From: Phascolarctobacterium sp.
GTDB lineage: Bacteria > Bacillota > Negativicutes > Acidaminococcales > Acidaminococcaceae
Direction: 5' to 3'
DNA length: 64,000 nucleotides
Assembly (NCBI GenBank): GCA_017623055.1
Contig: JAGAPX010000018.1
Location: forward strand, 1-64,000
The position numbers and the translations under genes are program-made. Below are positions 33,366-41,626 of the stretch, in pieces (the first letter of the stretch is position 1; the number at the start of each line of letters is the position of its first letter). Under the pieces are notes generated by a model, which was not told where the DNA came from, made no database searches, and saw only the letters and a program-made list of their open reading frames with translations.

Positions 33366-34787
33366 TTATTCTTTACCAGTCCAGCAATAAGTACATACCT
33401 TATCGCGGTCAAGACCTATCGCTTCAAGAAGACCGTCTAAGCTTTGGTAGCCAAGAGAATCAAAGCCCATTTGTTCACAAATTGTCTTTAACAGGCATTT
33501 GCCTCTTTCGGTTCTGCAATCTGCATATTCAGCAATATGTTCTTTTCCTGCTTCGCCTTCTTTTTCTTGGATAATTCTTCGTGCAAGAAGATCCATTTCA
33601 GAATTGCTGCGAGAGAAGTTCAAATATTTGCAAGAGAACATAATCGGCGGGCAAGCAGAACGCATATGCACTTCTTTAGCACCGGAGTGGTACAGGAAAT
33701 CTACGGTTTCACGCAGTTGTGTGCCACGAACAATGGAATCGTCAACAAGAAGCAGCTTCTTATCTTCAATAATTTCCGGAACAGGAATTTGCTTCATTTC
33801 TGCAATCAGATTACGCATTTCCTGATTAGACGGAGTAAAAGAACGTGCCCAAGTCGGGGTGTATTTAATGAAGGGGCGGGCAAACGGCTTACCGGACATA
33901 TTAGCATAACCAATAGCGTGGGGTACACCGGAGTCAGGAACGCCGGCAACATAATCCACATCAGGAACGCCGTCCATCAAATCTTCATCCCTAGCCATAA
34001 TTTCACCGTTCTTACAACGCATTACTTCTACATTAACGCCTTCATAATTGGAGTTAGGATAACCGTAGTATGTCCACATGAATGCGCAAACTCTCATTTT
34101 ATCGCCAGGCTTGGATAATTGTTCTATTCCATCGCCGTCAATTTTTACGATTTCACCGGGACCAATATTGTAGCACAGTTCGTAGCCAAGTTTTTGGCAA
34201 GCAAAAGATTCAATGCAAGTGCAATAGCCTGTTTCTTTTTTACCAATTACAACCGGCAGTCTACCAACCTTATCACGCGCAACGATAAGAGAATCCGGTG
34301 TCATAATCAAAATAGTGCAAGAGCCATCAATAACTTCTTGTGCGTAACGAATACCATCAACAATATTGTCACATTGATTGATGAGCTTAGCGACTAATTC
34401 CGTAGAATTAACCTTGCCGCTGGACATCAACATAAATTGATGACCTTTTTGTATAAAAATTTTATCAACCAGTTCCTCTGCATTATTGATAATGCCAACT
34501 GTAGATATGGCAAAAAGTCCAAGATGACTGCGTACCAAAAGCGGTTGCGGATCAGTATCAGAAATACAGCCAACACCAACAGTACCATTCATTGTTTCCA
34601 AATCTTTTTCAAACTTGGAACGGAACGGTGTGTTTTCAATGCTATGGATTTGGCGTTGATAACCTGCATCCTTCTCGTAAAATACAAGGCCACCGATTTT
34701 AGTTCCTAAATGTGAATGATAGTCAGTACCAAAAAATACATCATATTTGCAATTAGTGCTGGAAAATGCACCGAAAAATCCACCCAT
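33366..34787 (-). CDS. PurF-like protein lacking the N-terminal nucleophile
   Basis: A 473-residue amidophosphoribosyltransferase homologue. ATG 34787 (MGGFFGAFSS) follows AAAGGA; the TTG at 34796 is too close to that site. Where PurF has Cys-Gly-Val-Phe-Gly, this protein has Gly-Gly-Phe-Phe-Gly, so the Ntn glutaminase cannot work as usual. The PRPP loop LLLVDDSIVRGTQ is intact, as are cysteines at the four Fe-S ligand positions (RVCAFMW, MFSCKYL, VCTYCW). Relatives occur in many Clostridia, by memory. Ammonia-dependent synthesis, or a regulatory PRPP sensor, is possible. It sits between the two gatCAB operons with its own terminator. Confidence 0.85.
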   Translation of the reverse strand: MGGFFGAFSSTNCKYDVFFGTDYHSHLGTKIGGLVFYEKDAGYQRQIHSIENTPFRSKFEKDLETMNGTVGVGCISDTDPQPLLVRSHLGLFAISTVGIINNAEELVDKIFIQKGHQFMLMSSGKVNSTELVAKLINQCDNIVDGIRYAQEVIDGSCTILIMTPDSLIVARDKVGRLPVVIGKKETGYCTCIESFACQKLGYELCYNIGPGEIVKIDGDGIEQLSKPGDKMRVCAFMWTYYGYPNSNYEGVNVEVMRCKNGEIMARDEDLMDGVPDVDYVAGVPDSGVPHAIGYANMSGKPFARPFIKYTPTWARSFTPSNQEMRNLIAEMKQIPVPEIIEDKKLLLVDDSIVRGTQLRETVDFLYHSGAKEVHMRSACPPIMFSCKYLNFSRSNSEMDLLARRIIQEKEGEAGKEHIAEYADCRTERGKCLLKTICEQMGFDSLGYQSLDGLLEAIGLDRDKVCTYCWTGKE

Positions 34788-34909
34788 TTCTAACAATTCC
34801 TTTCAAACAGAAAAATTACAAAGTAGAGATAAGCTACTCTCATCCCTCTTCATTTTAATAATTTGGAACGTTAAAGCTAAGCTTACGAGGTTATTGTACC
34901 ACAAACATC

Positions 34910-34956
34910 AAAAAGATAAAAGAAAGAAATGCCAGCAAGCTAAAAGCTTACTGGCA
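34910..34956 (-). terminator. Terminator after gatCAB copy 2
   Basis: TGCCAGtAAGC / GCTTgCTGGCA stem followed by TTTCTTTCTTTTATC on the minus strand, directly after gatB copy 2. Confidence 0.85.
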
Positions 34957-34965
34957 AATTTTTCA

Positions 34966-36408
34966 TTATTGCAATTTTTCTTTGAGCATTTTTTGAACCA
35001 TGCCCGGGTTAGCTTTACCTTTGGATTTTTTCATAATTTGACCAACGAGGAAGCCAATAGCACGATCTTTACCAGCTTTGAAGTCTGCAACGGATTGCGG
35101 GTTTTCTGCAATTGCTTCTTCAACAAATTGCATAATTGCGCCTTCGTCGCTAACTTGTTCCAAGCCAAGTTCTTTTACGAGAGCTTTCGGAGATTTATCT
35201 TCTTTGAGCATTTCGGTAAATACTTTTTTAGCCAGTTTGCTGGAGAGCACGCCTTCTTTAGTCAGGTTAACCAGTTCTGCCAAGTTTGCAGGGCTAACTT
35301 TGAATTCAGAAATGGAGATGCCTTCGTTGTTCAGGTATGCGGATACATCACCCAACAGCCAGTTGGAAACGCCTTTGGCGTCTTTAGCAGTTTTAACTGC
35401 TTCGTCAAAGTATTCAGCCATAGCTTTGGTAGATACGATAATGGAAGCGTCGTATTTGGGCAAGCCGAATTGTTCCATCAAGCGAGCTTGACGTTGAGCA
35501 GGGAGTTCCGGCAGTTCTGCACGAACGCGTTCAATCCAAGCGTCGTCAATGATAACGGGAACAAGGTCAGCATCGGGGAAGTAACGATAATCTTCTGCGG
35601 TTTCTTTGTTACGCATGGAAAGGGTTACGCCGTTAGCATCGTCCCAAGTACGGGTTTCTTGAATGAGGCGACCGCCATCTTCCAGAACTTCTTTTTGACG
35701 TTGTACTTCGTAGTCGATTGCACGAACCAATGCACGGAAGGAGTTGAGGTTTTTGATTTCGATACGGGTACCGAATTCGGTAGCACCTTCGGGCATAATG
35801 GATACGTTAGCGTCGCAACGAAGGCTGCCTTCTTGCATTTTGCAGTCGCAAACGTCGGTGTATTCGAGAATTGCTTTCAGGTTTTCCAAATAAGCGCGAG
35901 CTTCTTCAGCGCTACGCATATCAGGTTCAGAAACAATTTCGATCAGTGCTACGCCTGCACGGTTGTAGTCAACGCCGGAGTAATCGGAAGTGCTGATGGT
36001 TGCACCGCTGTGAACCAGTTTACCAGCGTCTTGTTCCATGTGAATACGGGTTACGCCAATACGTTTTTCTTCGCCATCAACATTGATGTCAATGTGACCA
36101 GCCAAGCAGATGGGTTTATCCAATTGGGAGATTTGGTAGTTGGTGCAAAGGTCAGGATAGAAATAGCTTTTGCGGTCGAATTTATTGTATTTTTGAATTT
36201 CGCAGTTTACAGCAAGACCAGCGCGAATTGCGAATTCTACAACTTGTTTGTTGAGTACGGGAAGGGTACCGGGCAAGCCCAAGCAGCCGGGGCAAACGTG
36301 GGTGTTAGGTACATTAGTGAATTCTGCAGAGCAGGTGCAGAATGCTTTAGATTTAGTTTTCAGCTCAGCATGAACTTCCAAGCCAATAACGGTAGTATAT
36401 TTAGTCAT
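34966..36408 (-). CDS. GatB paralogue with altered kinase site
   Basis: A 480-residue GatB-like protein. GLEVHAEL (Glu11, His13), the CxC and CPGC cysteines, and NYQISQ are kept. HMEEDAGKL has become HMEQDAGKL (Gln126), and [10 protein letters not shown] has become NRAGVALIEI. By my recollection of the S. aureus numbering, Gln126 replaces the Glu125 Mg ligand. The tail from [17 protein letters not shown] to the end is nearly identical to GatB copy 1, so they duplicated recently or undergo gene conversion. It overlaps gatA copy 2 by one base. Confidence 0.85.
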   Translation of the reverse strand: MTKYTTVIGLEVHAELKTKSKAFCTCSAEFTNVPNTHVCPGCLGLPGTLPVLNKQVVEFAIRAGLAVNCEIQKYNKFDRKSYFYPDLCTNYQISQLDKPICLAGHIDINVDGEEKRIGVTRIHMEQDAGKLVHSGATISTSDYSGVDYNRAGVALIEIVSEPDMRSAEEARAYLENLKAILEYTDVCDCKMQEGSLRCDANVSIMPEGATEFGTRIEIKNLNSFRALVRAIDYEVQRQKEVLEDGGRLIQETRTWDDANGVTLSMRNKETAEDYRYFPDADLVPVIIDDAWIERVRAELPELPAQRQARLMEQFGLPKYDASIIVSTKAMAEYFDEAVKTAKDAKGVSNWLLGDVSAYLNNEGISISEFKVSPANLAELVNLTKEGVLSSKLAKKVFTEMLKEDKSPKALVKELGLEQVSDEGAIMQFVEEAIAENPQSVADFKAGKDRAIGFLVGQIMKKSKGKANPGMVQKMLKEKLQ

Positions 36409-37868
36409 TATTTGTTACCTCCTAACGGTGCCATAACTTTATGGAAGTCAGTAGCTTGTTCAAAGGTGTAAGCAGCTTTCAGAATGGTTGCTTCGTCAAG
36501 CACTTTACCAATCAATTGCATACCAACGGGCATACCATCAACAAAACCACAGGGAACGGTGATTGCAGGAAGGCCTGCCAAGTTAGCGGTAACGGTGGTG
36601 AAGTCCAGTTCATATTTAGCGAAAGCGTCCATTTCAGTGTTGTAAGCTTCTGCCAAAACAGGAGTGGTCGGGGTAAGGAGCACGTCGCATTGTTTGAAAG
36701 CTTCTTCAAAATCGTTGCGAATCAAAGTACGAACTTTCATTGCTCTTACATAGTAGTTTTCATAGTAGCCTTTGCTCAGTACGTGGGTACCAAACATCAA
36801 ACGCAGTTTAACTTCTTCGCCGAAGCCTTCGTCTCTGCTGCGAGCAGTCATTTCGGAAGCGGTTTGAGCTTCCATGTTGCGGTAGCCATAACGAACACCG
36901 TCATAACGAGCAAAGTTTGCACCAGCTTCGCCGTTAGCAACTACGTAGAAGGTTCTTACTGCATATTCAGTATGGGGCATGGAAACTTCAACGATTTCAG
37001 CGCCCATTGCTTTGTATTGTTCAATAGCTTTTTCAACTTCAGCTTTGATTTTTGCGTCAACGTTTTCGCCAAAATATTCTTTGGGAACGCCAATGCGCAA
37101 GCCTTTAACGTCAGCTACCAAAGCTTTGGTGAAGTCCGGAGTTTCTACTTCCCAAGAAGTGGAGTCTCTGAAGTCTTTGCCACAGATAGCGTTAAGAACG
37201 GTAGCAGCGTCAGTTACGTCTTTAGTAACAGCGCCGATTTGGTCCATGGAAGAAGCATAAGCTGCAAGACCAAGGCGGGATACACGGCCATAGGTCGGTT
37301 TAATGCCAACGCAACCAGCATAAGCAGCAGGTTGACGGAGGTCACCGCTGGTATCAGATGCCAAAGCCCAAATAGCTTCGCCAGCAGCAACAGCAGCAGC
37401 AGTAGCGCAGCCACCGGTGGTGCAAGCCAAATTCCAGGGGTTATGAGCAGCGCCATAGAAGGAGTTGTCAGTGGTGTTGCCAATGGAGAATTCTGCCATG
37501 TTAGCTTTGCCCAGGAATACAGCGTCTTCTTTGCGCAGTTGTTCAGTAGCGTGTGCGTCAAAAATGGTGCTTACGCCGTGCATCATTTTGGAAGCGCAAG
37601 AGGTAACTTGACCATTGATATTAATGTTGTCTTTGAAAACAACGGGAATGCCTGCCAAGGGAGCGATTGCTTCGCCAGCAGCAATTTTAGCGTCAACTTT
37701 TTCAGCTTGAGCCAAAGCTTCTTCTTTGCTCAAGGAAATGTAAGCATTAACTTGTTCGTCAACTTCTTCAATGCGAGCATATACTGCGTTGGTAAGTTCA
37801 ACAGCAGTGATTTCTTTATTTACAAGTTTTTCGTGCAGCTCATGTGCTGTATATTTAAATAAATCCAC
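36408..37868 (-). CDS. GatA paralogue without catalytic serines (probable pseudoenzyme)
   Basis: A 486-residue GatA homologue that aligns end to end with copy 1. Lys79 (FKDN) is present. The cis-Ser154 loop GGSSGGSA is replaced by GGCATA, with Cys at 154 and two residues missing. The nucleophile segment [10 protein letters not shown] reads SDTSGDLRQP, so Asp176 stands where the nucleophilic Ser should be. NMDEFAMG is NMAEFSIG, and RRRIMLG near the glutamine pocket is KLRLMFG. The frame is intact with no stops, and the surrounding protein is well conserved, so this looks like selection for a non-glutaminase role. It is encoded between gatC and gatB paralogues. Confidence 0.87.
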   Translation of the reverse strand: MDLFKYTAHELHEKLVNKEITAVELTNAVYARIEEVDEQVNAYISLSKEEALAQAEKVDAKIAAGEAIAPLAGIPVVFKDNININGQVTSCASKMMHGVSTIFDAHATEQLRKEDAVFLGKANMAEFSIGNTTDNSFYGAAHNPWNLACTTGGCATAAAVAAGEAIWALASDTSGDLRQPAAYAGCVGIKPTYGRVSRLGLAAYASSMDQIGAVTKDVTDAATVLNAICGKDFRDSTSWEVETPDFTKALVADVKGLRIGVPKEYFGENVDAKIKAEVEKAIEQYKAMGAEIVEVSMPHTEYAVRTFYVVANGEAGANFARYDGVRYGYRNMEAQTASEMTARSRDEGFGEEVKLRLMFGTHVLSKGYYENYYVRAMKVRTLIRNDFEEAFKQCDVLLTPTTPVLAEAYNTEMDAFAKYELDFTTVTANLAGLPAITVPCGFVDGMPVGMQLIGKVLDEATILKAAYTFEQATDFHKVMAPLGGNK

Positions 37869-37883
37869 AGTAGTTCCTCCTTC

Positions 37884-38171
37884 TTATTCCATAACGCGCG
37901 GAACTTTGAAGCCGCCATTGTAAACAGCAGGAGCATCTTTCAATGCTACTTCTTGGGTTACACCTTCTACTGCAACGTCTTCACGGAAAGCGTTGTAGAT
38001 GGGCAGGATATAAGTAGTAGGTTCAACATTTTCGGTGTCGAGTTTTTGCAGTTCGTCAGCGTAGTCAAAAACTTTGTTGTAATGTTCCAGATAAGCATCC
38101 ATTTCAGCTTCCGGAATAATTACTTTGGTAAGATCAGCGATGCGGAGAGCAATATCAGCTGTAACTTTCAT
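37884..38171 (-). CDS. GatC paralogue, copy 2
   Basis: A 95-residue GatC homologue (MKVTADIALRIADLTKVIIPE; VFDYADELQKLDTENVEPT). It is the same length as copy 1 but diverged in the N-terminal helix. It heads the second gatCAB operon and ends the region with the FKVPRVME tail shared with copy 1 (FKVPRVLE). It would let the altered GatA and GatB assemble as a complex. Confidence 0.88.
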   Translation of the reverse strand: MKVTADIALRIADLTKVIIPEAEMDAYLEHYNKVFDYADELQKLDTENVEPTTYILPIYNAFREDVAVEGVTQEVALKDAPAVYNGGFKVPRVME

Positions 38172-38224
38172 TTTTTCACCTTCCTGAAATATATAAATTT
38201 AATTTTTAGACGATAAACCACTTT

Positions 38225-38233
38225 ATTATAACA
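38225..38233 (-). promoter_or_regulatory. Extended -10 promoter for gatCAB copy 2
   Basis: On the minus strand TGTTATAAT forms an extended -10 about 55 bases before gatC copy 2; the -35 is weak. It differs from the perfect promoter of copy 1. The remainder of the 392-base gap up to 38563 is AT-rich and carries the rubrerythrin promoter. Confidence 0.45.
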
Positions 38234-38442
38234 CAAATCAGCCAAAACTGTGTACATATTTTTTCAAAAATGTTCTTCACCTGACGAACTTCTTCCTATA
38301 ATATATAGCTTTCTCTCAATTCGCCAACCCCTCTTCCAATTTAGACTGCTCCTTTTAATTTTGAAAACTCTTTTTCATTTTTGAATGCTACTTCTCAAAA
38401 TCAGATACCCTAAAAATTTTACGTAACGGATAATAATTATTA

Positions 38443-38471
38443 TTGACAGTTCCCTACGGGTATGGTATTAT
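38443..38471 (+). promoter_or_regulatory. Rubrerythrin promoter
   Basis: TTGACA (38443-38448), 17 bases, TATTAT (38466-38471). A transcript from here would start with an inverted repeat at 38483-38508 (AGGACAGT / ACTgGTCCT, one bulge), which could be an operator or a 5' stabilising hairpin. Confidence 0.7.
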
Positions 38472-38563
38472 TAAGTCAGTCAAGGACAGTACCAAAAAGA
38501 CTGGTCCTAATTTAAAATGAAAAACTAAAATTCTAAATAACAATTTTATGGAGGGAATCTACT

Positions 38564-39106
38564 ATGAAAAAATTTATATGCCAAGTTTGCGGTTATGTTT
38601 ATGAAGGTGAAGCAGCTCCGGCTTTCTGCCCCCAATGCAAAGTTCCTGCTTCCAAATTCACTGAAATGAAAGAAGAAATGGAATGGGCAGCTGAACACAT
38701 CGTTGGTATCGCAGCTGACGCTCCGGAAGATATTAAAATGGACCTGCGCGCTAACTTCAACGGCGAATGCTCCGAAGTTGGTATGTACTTGGCAATGAGC
38801 CGCGTAGCTTTCCGTGAAGGCTATCCTGAAATTGGCCTGTACTGGGAAAAAGCAGCTTTCGAAGAAGCTGAACACGCTGCTAAATTCGCTGAACTCCTCG
38901 GCGAAGTTGTTACCCCGTCCACCAAAAAGAACCTTGAAATGCGTGTAGAAGCTGAAAACGGCGCAACCGCTGGTAAAGTTGACGTTGCTGACCGCGCAAG
39001 AGCACTTGGTCTCAATGCAATCGCAGACACCGTATACGAAATGGCTAAAGACGAAGCTCGTCATGGCAAAGCTTTCGAAGGCCTGCTGAAACGCTACTTC
39101 AAATAA
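38564..39106 (+). CDS. Reverse rubrerythrin (NADH/peroxide-detoxifying diiron protein)
   Basis: A 180-residue peroxide-scavenging protein of anaerobes. The rubredoxin-like iron site is at the N terminus ([10 protein letters not shown] and CPQC), followed by the ferritin-like diiron domain with glutamate/histidine motifs ([31 protein letters not shown]). This domain order is that of reverse rubrerythrin; the classical type has rubredoxin at the C terminus. A strong promoter, GGAGGG ribosome site and biased codons indicate high expression. Confidence 0.93.
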   Translation: MKKFICQVCGYVYEGEAAPAFCPQCKVPASKFTEMKEEMEWAAEHIVGIAADAPEDIKMDLRANFNGECSEVGMYLAMSRVAFREGYPEIGLYWEKAAFEEAEHAAKFAELLGEVVTPSTKKNLEMRVEAENGATAGKVDVADRARALGLNAIADTVYEMAKDEARHGKAFEGLLKRYFK

Positions 39107-39134
39107 GATTAAAAAAATAAATAAAAAAACTGAC

Positions 39135-39176
39135 AAAGACGCGGAGAAATTTCACAAAAATTTTTCCGTGTCTTTT
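39135..39176 (+). terminator. Terminator after rubrerythrin
   Basis: AAAGACgCGGAgAAATTT / AAATTTtTCCGtGTCTTT stem followed by TATTTTTT. Confidence 0.85.
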
Positions 39177-39240
39177 ATTTTTTAGTAATCTGTGGTAATA
39201 TGACAGTAGATATGTGTCGCATTTGCAAACTGTTTATTTT

Positions 39241-39326
39241 TTGTACGAAGGCATCCCGTGTTATCTGCCGGTAGTACAAATTTAGCATCCTACGATGCGA
39301 TATATTTAAACCCGGTCGATAACCGG
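39241..39326 (+). ncRNA. Structured 5' leader of the ABC transporter operon
   Basis: Three consecutive hairpins occupy the leader. The first is TTGTAC/GTACAA (39241-39279) with inner GGCA/TGCC. The second is GCATC/GATGC (39285-39298) and the third CCGGT/ACCGG (39312-39326). The last is 10 bases before the AAGGAGG ribosome site. I do not recognise a known riboswitch class. It could be a metabolite- or metal-sensing leader or a stabilising structure. Confidence 0.45.
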
Positions 39327-39351
39327 AAAATTATTAAGGAGGTTTTTAGTA

Positions 39352-40386
39352 ATGGCTAAAAAACTTGGTTTAGTAGTACTCATGCTCATGGTAGCAGCTA
39401 CCATGCTGTTGGCTGGCTGCGGCGGCAAAAAAGAAGAAAAGAAAGCTGCTGCTCCGAAAGACGGCAAAAAAATTGTTGTTTACACCTCTATGAAAGAAGT
39501 TCTCATCAAAGGCATTGTTGACGGCTTCAAAAAAGCTAACCCTGGCATCGAAGTTGACTATCAATCCGCTGGCGCTGGTAAATTGATGGCTAAAATCGCT
39601 GCAGAACGTCAATCCGGCAAAATCCTCGCTGACGTTATCTGGACCTCTGAAGTTCCTGACTTCTACAAAATGAAAAAAGAAGGCATCTTGGCTACCTACA
39701 AGAGCCCTGTTGTTAAAGAAACCGTAAATCCGTTTAACGATTATGATGGTTCCTTCACCGCAGCTCGTCTCGGTACTTTGGGCATCATCATCAACACCGA
39801 TAAAGTTAAAACTGCTCCGACCCAATGGTCCGACCTCATGAAACCGGAATTCAAAAACGGCTTCGCAGTTGCTAACCCGGCTCTCTCCGGCACCGCTTAC
39901 ATGTCCATCGCATTGTTGAACAAACAATTCGGTCCTGACTTCTTCAAAGACCTGAAAGCTAACGGCGCTCGCGTTGGTAAAGGTTCCGGCCAAGTTATCG
40001 ACGATACCGCTTCCGGCGAATTGACTGCTTGCCTCGGCGTTGACTACATCACCAACGCTAAAATCGCTAAAGGCGCTCATCTCAAAATGTGCTATCCGCC
40101 CGAACTGCTGATGGTTCCCTCCCCGGTTGCTATCTTCAAAGACACCAAACAACTGGACGCTGCTCAAAAATTTGTTGACTACCTGCTGGGTAAAGAAGCT
40201 CAACAAATGGTTGCTAACCAAGGCACCATCCCCGTTCGTGAAGACGTAAAAATCGATCCTAAATTCGGTTTGGTTTCCCCGAAAGTTGCTATCGAAAAAG
40301 GTATCAAAGTTAACTACCTCGACATCATCGACAGCAAAGAAAAAATCGTTAAAGACTTCACCGAACTTATGCAAGTTAAAAAATAA
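39352..40386 (+). CDS. Fe3+/2-aminoethylphosphonate-type ABC substrate-binding lipoprotein
   Basis: A 344-residue binding protein with signal peptide and lipobox LLAGC, followed by a Gly/Lys/Glu linker. The mature domain (IVVYTSMKEVLIKGIVDGFKK, SAGAGKLMAKIAAE, ADVIWTSEVPDFYKMKKEGIL, GTLGIIINTDKV) belongs to the AfuA/FbpA-like family (COG1840 type). Substrates in this family include ferric iron, phosphonates and others; I cannot choose. It is first in a four-gene importer operon and has strongly biased codons, as expected for an abundant lipoprotein. Confidence 0.88.
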   Translation: MAKKLGLVVLMLMVAATMLLAGCGGKKEEKKAAAPKDGKKIVVYTSMKEVLIKGIVDGFKKANPGIEVDYQSAGAGKLMAKIAAERQSGKILADVIWTSEVPDFYKMKKEGILATYKSPVVKETVNPFNDYDGSFTAARLGTLGIIINTDKVKTAPTQWSDLMKPEFKNGFAVANPALSGTAYMSIALLNKQFGPDFFKDLKANGARVGKGSGQVIDDTASGELTACLGVDYITNAKIAKGAHLKMCYPPELLMVPSPVAIFKDTKQLDAAQKFVDYLLGKEAQQMVANQGTIPVREDVKIDPKFGLVSPKVAIEKGIKVNYLDIIDSKEKIVKDFTELMQVKK

Positions 40387-40436
40387 TCTGTTATTGTAAT
40401 ACTGCTTTAACAATTATAAGATTTGTATGGTAAATC

Positions 40437-40470
40437 AATGGCAGAACGGAAAATCCGTTCTGCCATTTTT
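40437..40470 (+). terminator. Intercistronic attenuating terminator
   Basis: AATGGCAGAACGGA / TCCGTTCTGCCATT with an AAA loop followed by TTTTT lies between the binding protein and the rest of the operon. It would give excess binding protein over membrane subunits, a common arrangement in importers. Confidence 0.85.
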
Positions 40471-40534
40471 GCAATTTTATATTTACACCGAAAACTTCTG
40501 CGTTACGCAAAATTTTCTGGAGGTTATCTTATTT

Positions 40535-41626
40535 ATGGAAAACATTATCAAGGTTGAAGGCGTATCTAAAAGCTACGCTAAACACCAAGTTCACCAGAAC
40601 TTAAGCCTGGATATCGTACGTGGCGAATGCTTTACCCTGCTTGGTCCTTCCGGTTGCGGTAAAACCGTTCTCATTCGTATGATTGCAGGTCACGAAGTTC
40701 CTGATGAAGGTAAAATCAGCATCGATAACACCGTTGTTACCGACAGCGCTACTGGCGAATACATTCCGCCTGAACGCCGCGGCTTGGGCATTGTGTTCCA
40801 AGACTATGCTGTTTGGCCTCACATGACCGTATTTGAAAACATCGCTTATCCCTTAAAAATGGAAAAGCGTCCTAAAGCTGAAATCGACGAACTGGTTATG
40901 CGTATGATTGACATCGTTGGTATGAAAGGCTTGGACAAACGCTTGCCCTCCGAACTTTCCGGTGGTCAACAACAACGTGTTGCTTTGGCTCGTGCTCTCG
41001 TAGCTGACCCTTCCGTTATGCTGCTTGACGAACCCCTGTCCAACTTGGACGCAAACCTGCGTGAAGAAATGCGCTTTGAAATTAAAGGCCTGCAAGAAAA
41101 ATTTGGCATCACCGTACTTTACGTAACCCATGACCAAGAAGTTGCACTGGCACTTTCTGACCGCATCGCAATTATGGATACCAACGGCGCTATCCGTCAA
41201 ATTGGTACTCCCTATGAAATCTTTGAACAACCGGCAGACTTGTTCGTGTTCAAATTCATGGGTATTGCAAACTTCCTCCACGTTACCGAAAAAGCTGGCA
41301 AATTCTGCGTTGGCGAAGGCGACCAAGTAGTTCCTTGGGATGCTCCCACCGGCAATGCTGCAAGCTGGGTAGCTGGCTTCCGTCCTTCCGACGTTACCAT
41401 TAGCCGTGACCCCCAAGGTTTGAAAGGCAAAATCCGTCGCGCTAACTTCTTAGGCGCAACTATGGACTATATGGTTGAAATCGACGGCGAAACCCTGCGT
41501 ACCGAACTGGAAACTCACCATGCAATCAACAACAACTTGATGTTTGAAGAAGGCGAAGAATGCTACATTACCTTCAAGGCATTGCACTGGTTCGACGCTA
41601 AACAACTTGAGGAGGTGGCTGAATAA
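40535..41626 (+). CDS. ABC importer ATPase 1 (FbpC/PotA-like)
   Basis: ATPase of 363 residues from ATG 40535 (MENIIKVEGVSKSY), with GGAGG upstream; the frame open back to 40427 crosses the terminator. It has Walker A GPSGCGKT, the canonical signature LSGGQQQRVALARAL, Walker B MLLDEPLSNLD, and VTHDQ. The C-terminal TOBE-like domain (~270-363) contains AGFRPSDVTIS. It overlaps the permease start by one base. Confidence 0.92.
   Translation: MENIIKVEGVSKSYAKHQVHQNLSLDIVRGECFTLLGPSGCGKTVLIRMIAGHEVPDEGKISIDNTVVTDSATGEYIPPERRGLGIVFQDYAVWPHMTVFENIAYPLKMEKRPKAEIDELVMRMIDIVGMKGLDKRLPSELSGGQQQRVALARALVADPSVMLLDEPLSNLDANLREEMRFEIKGLQEKFGITVLYVTHDQEVALALSDRIAIMDTNGAIRQIGTPYEIFEQPADLFVFKFMGIANFLHVTEKAGKFCVGEGDQVVPWDAPTGNAASWVAGFRPSDVTISRDPQGLKGKIRRANFLGATMDYMVEIDGETLRTELETHHAINNNLMFEEGEECYITFKALHWFDAKQLEEVAE

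Noticed and set aside
34747-36471. Long open frame opposite gatB copy 2 (574 codons), and a similar one opposite gatA copy 2 (36441-37862)
   Set aside because: Both are antisense shadows. The opposite strand encodes well-conserved Gat proteins with ribosome sites and operon spacing, while the antisense translations are Phe/Asn-rich with no family resemblance.
39370-40413. Antisense frame opposite the ABC binding protein (347 codons) and others at 41911-43302 and 24054-24890
   Set aside because: They come from codon bias of highly expressed genes on the other strand; low-complexity translations without ribosome sites.
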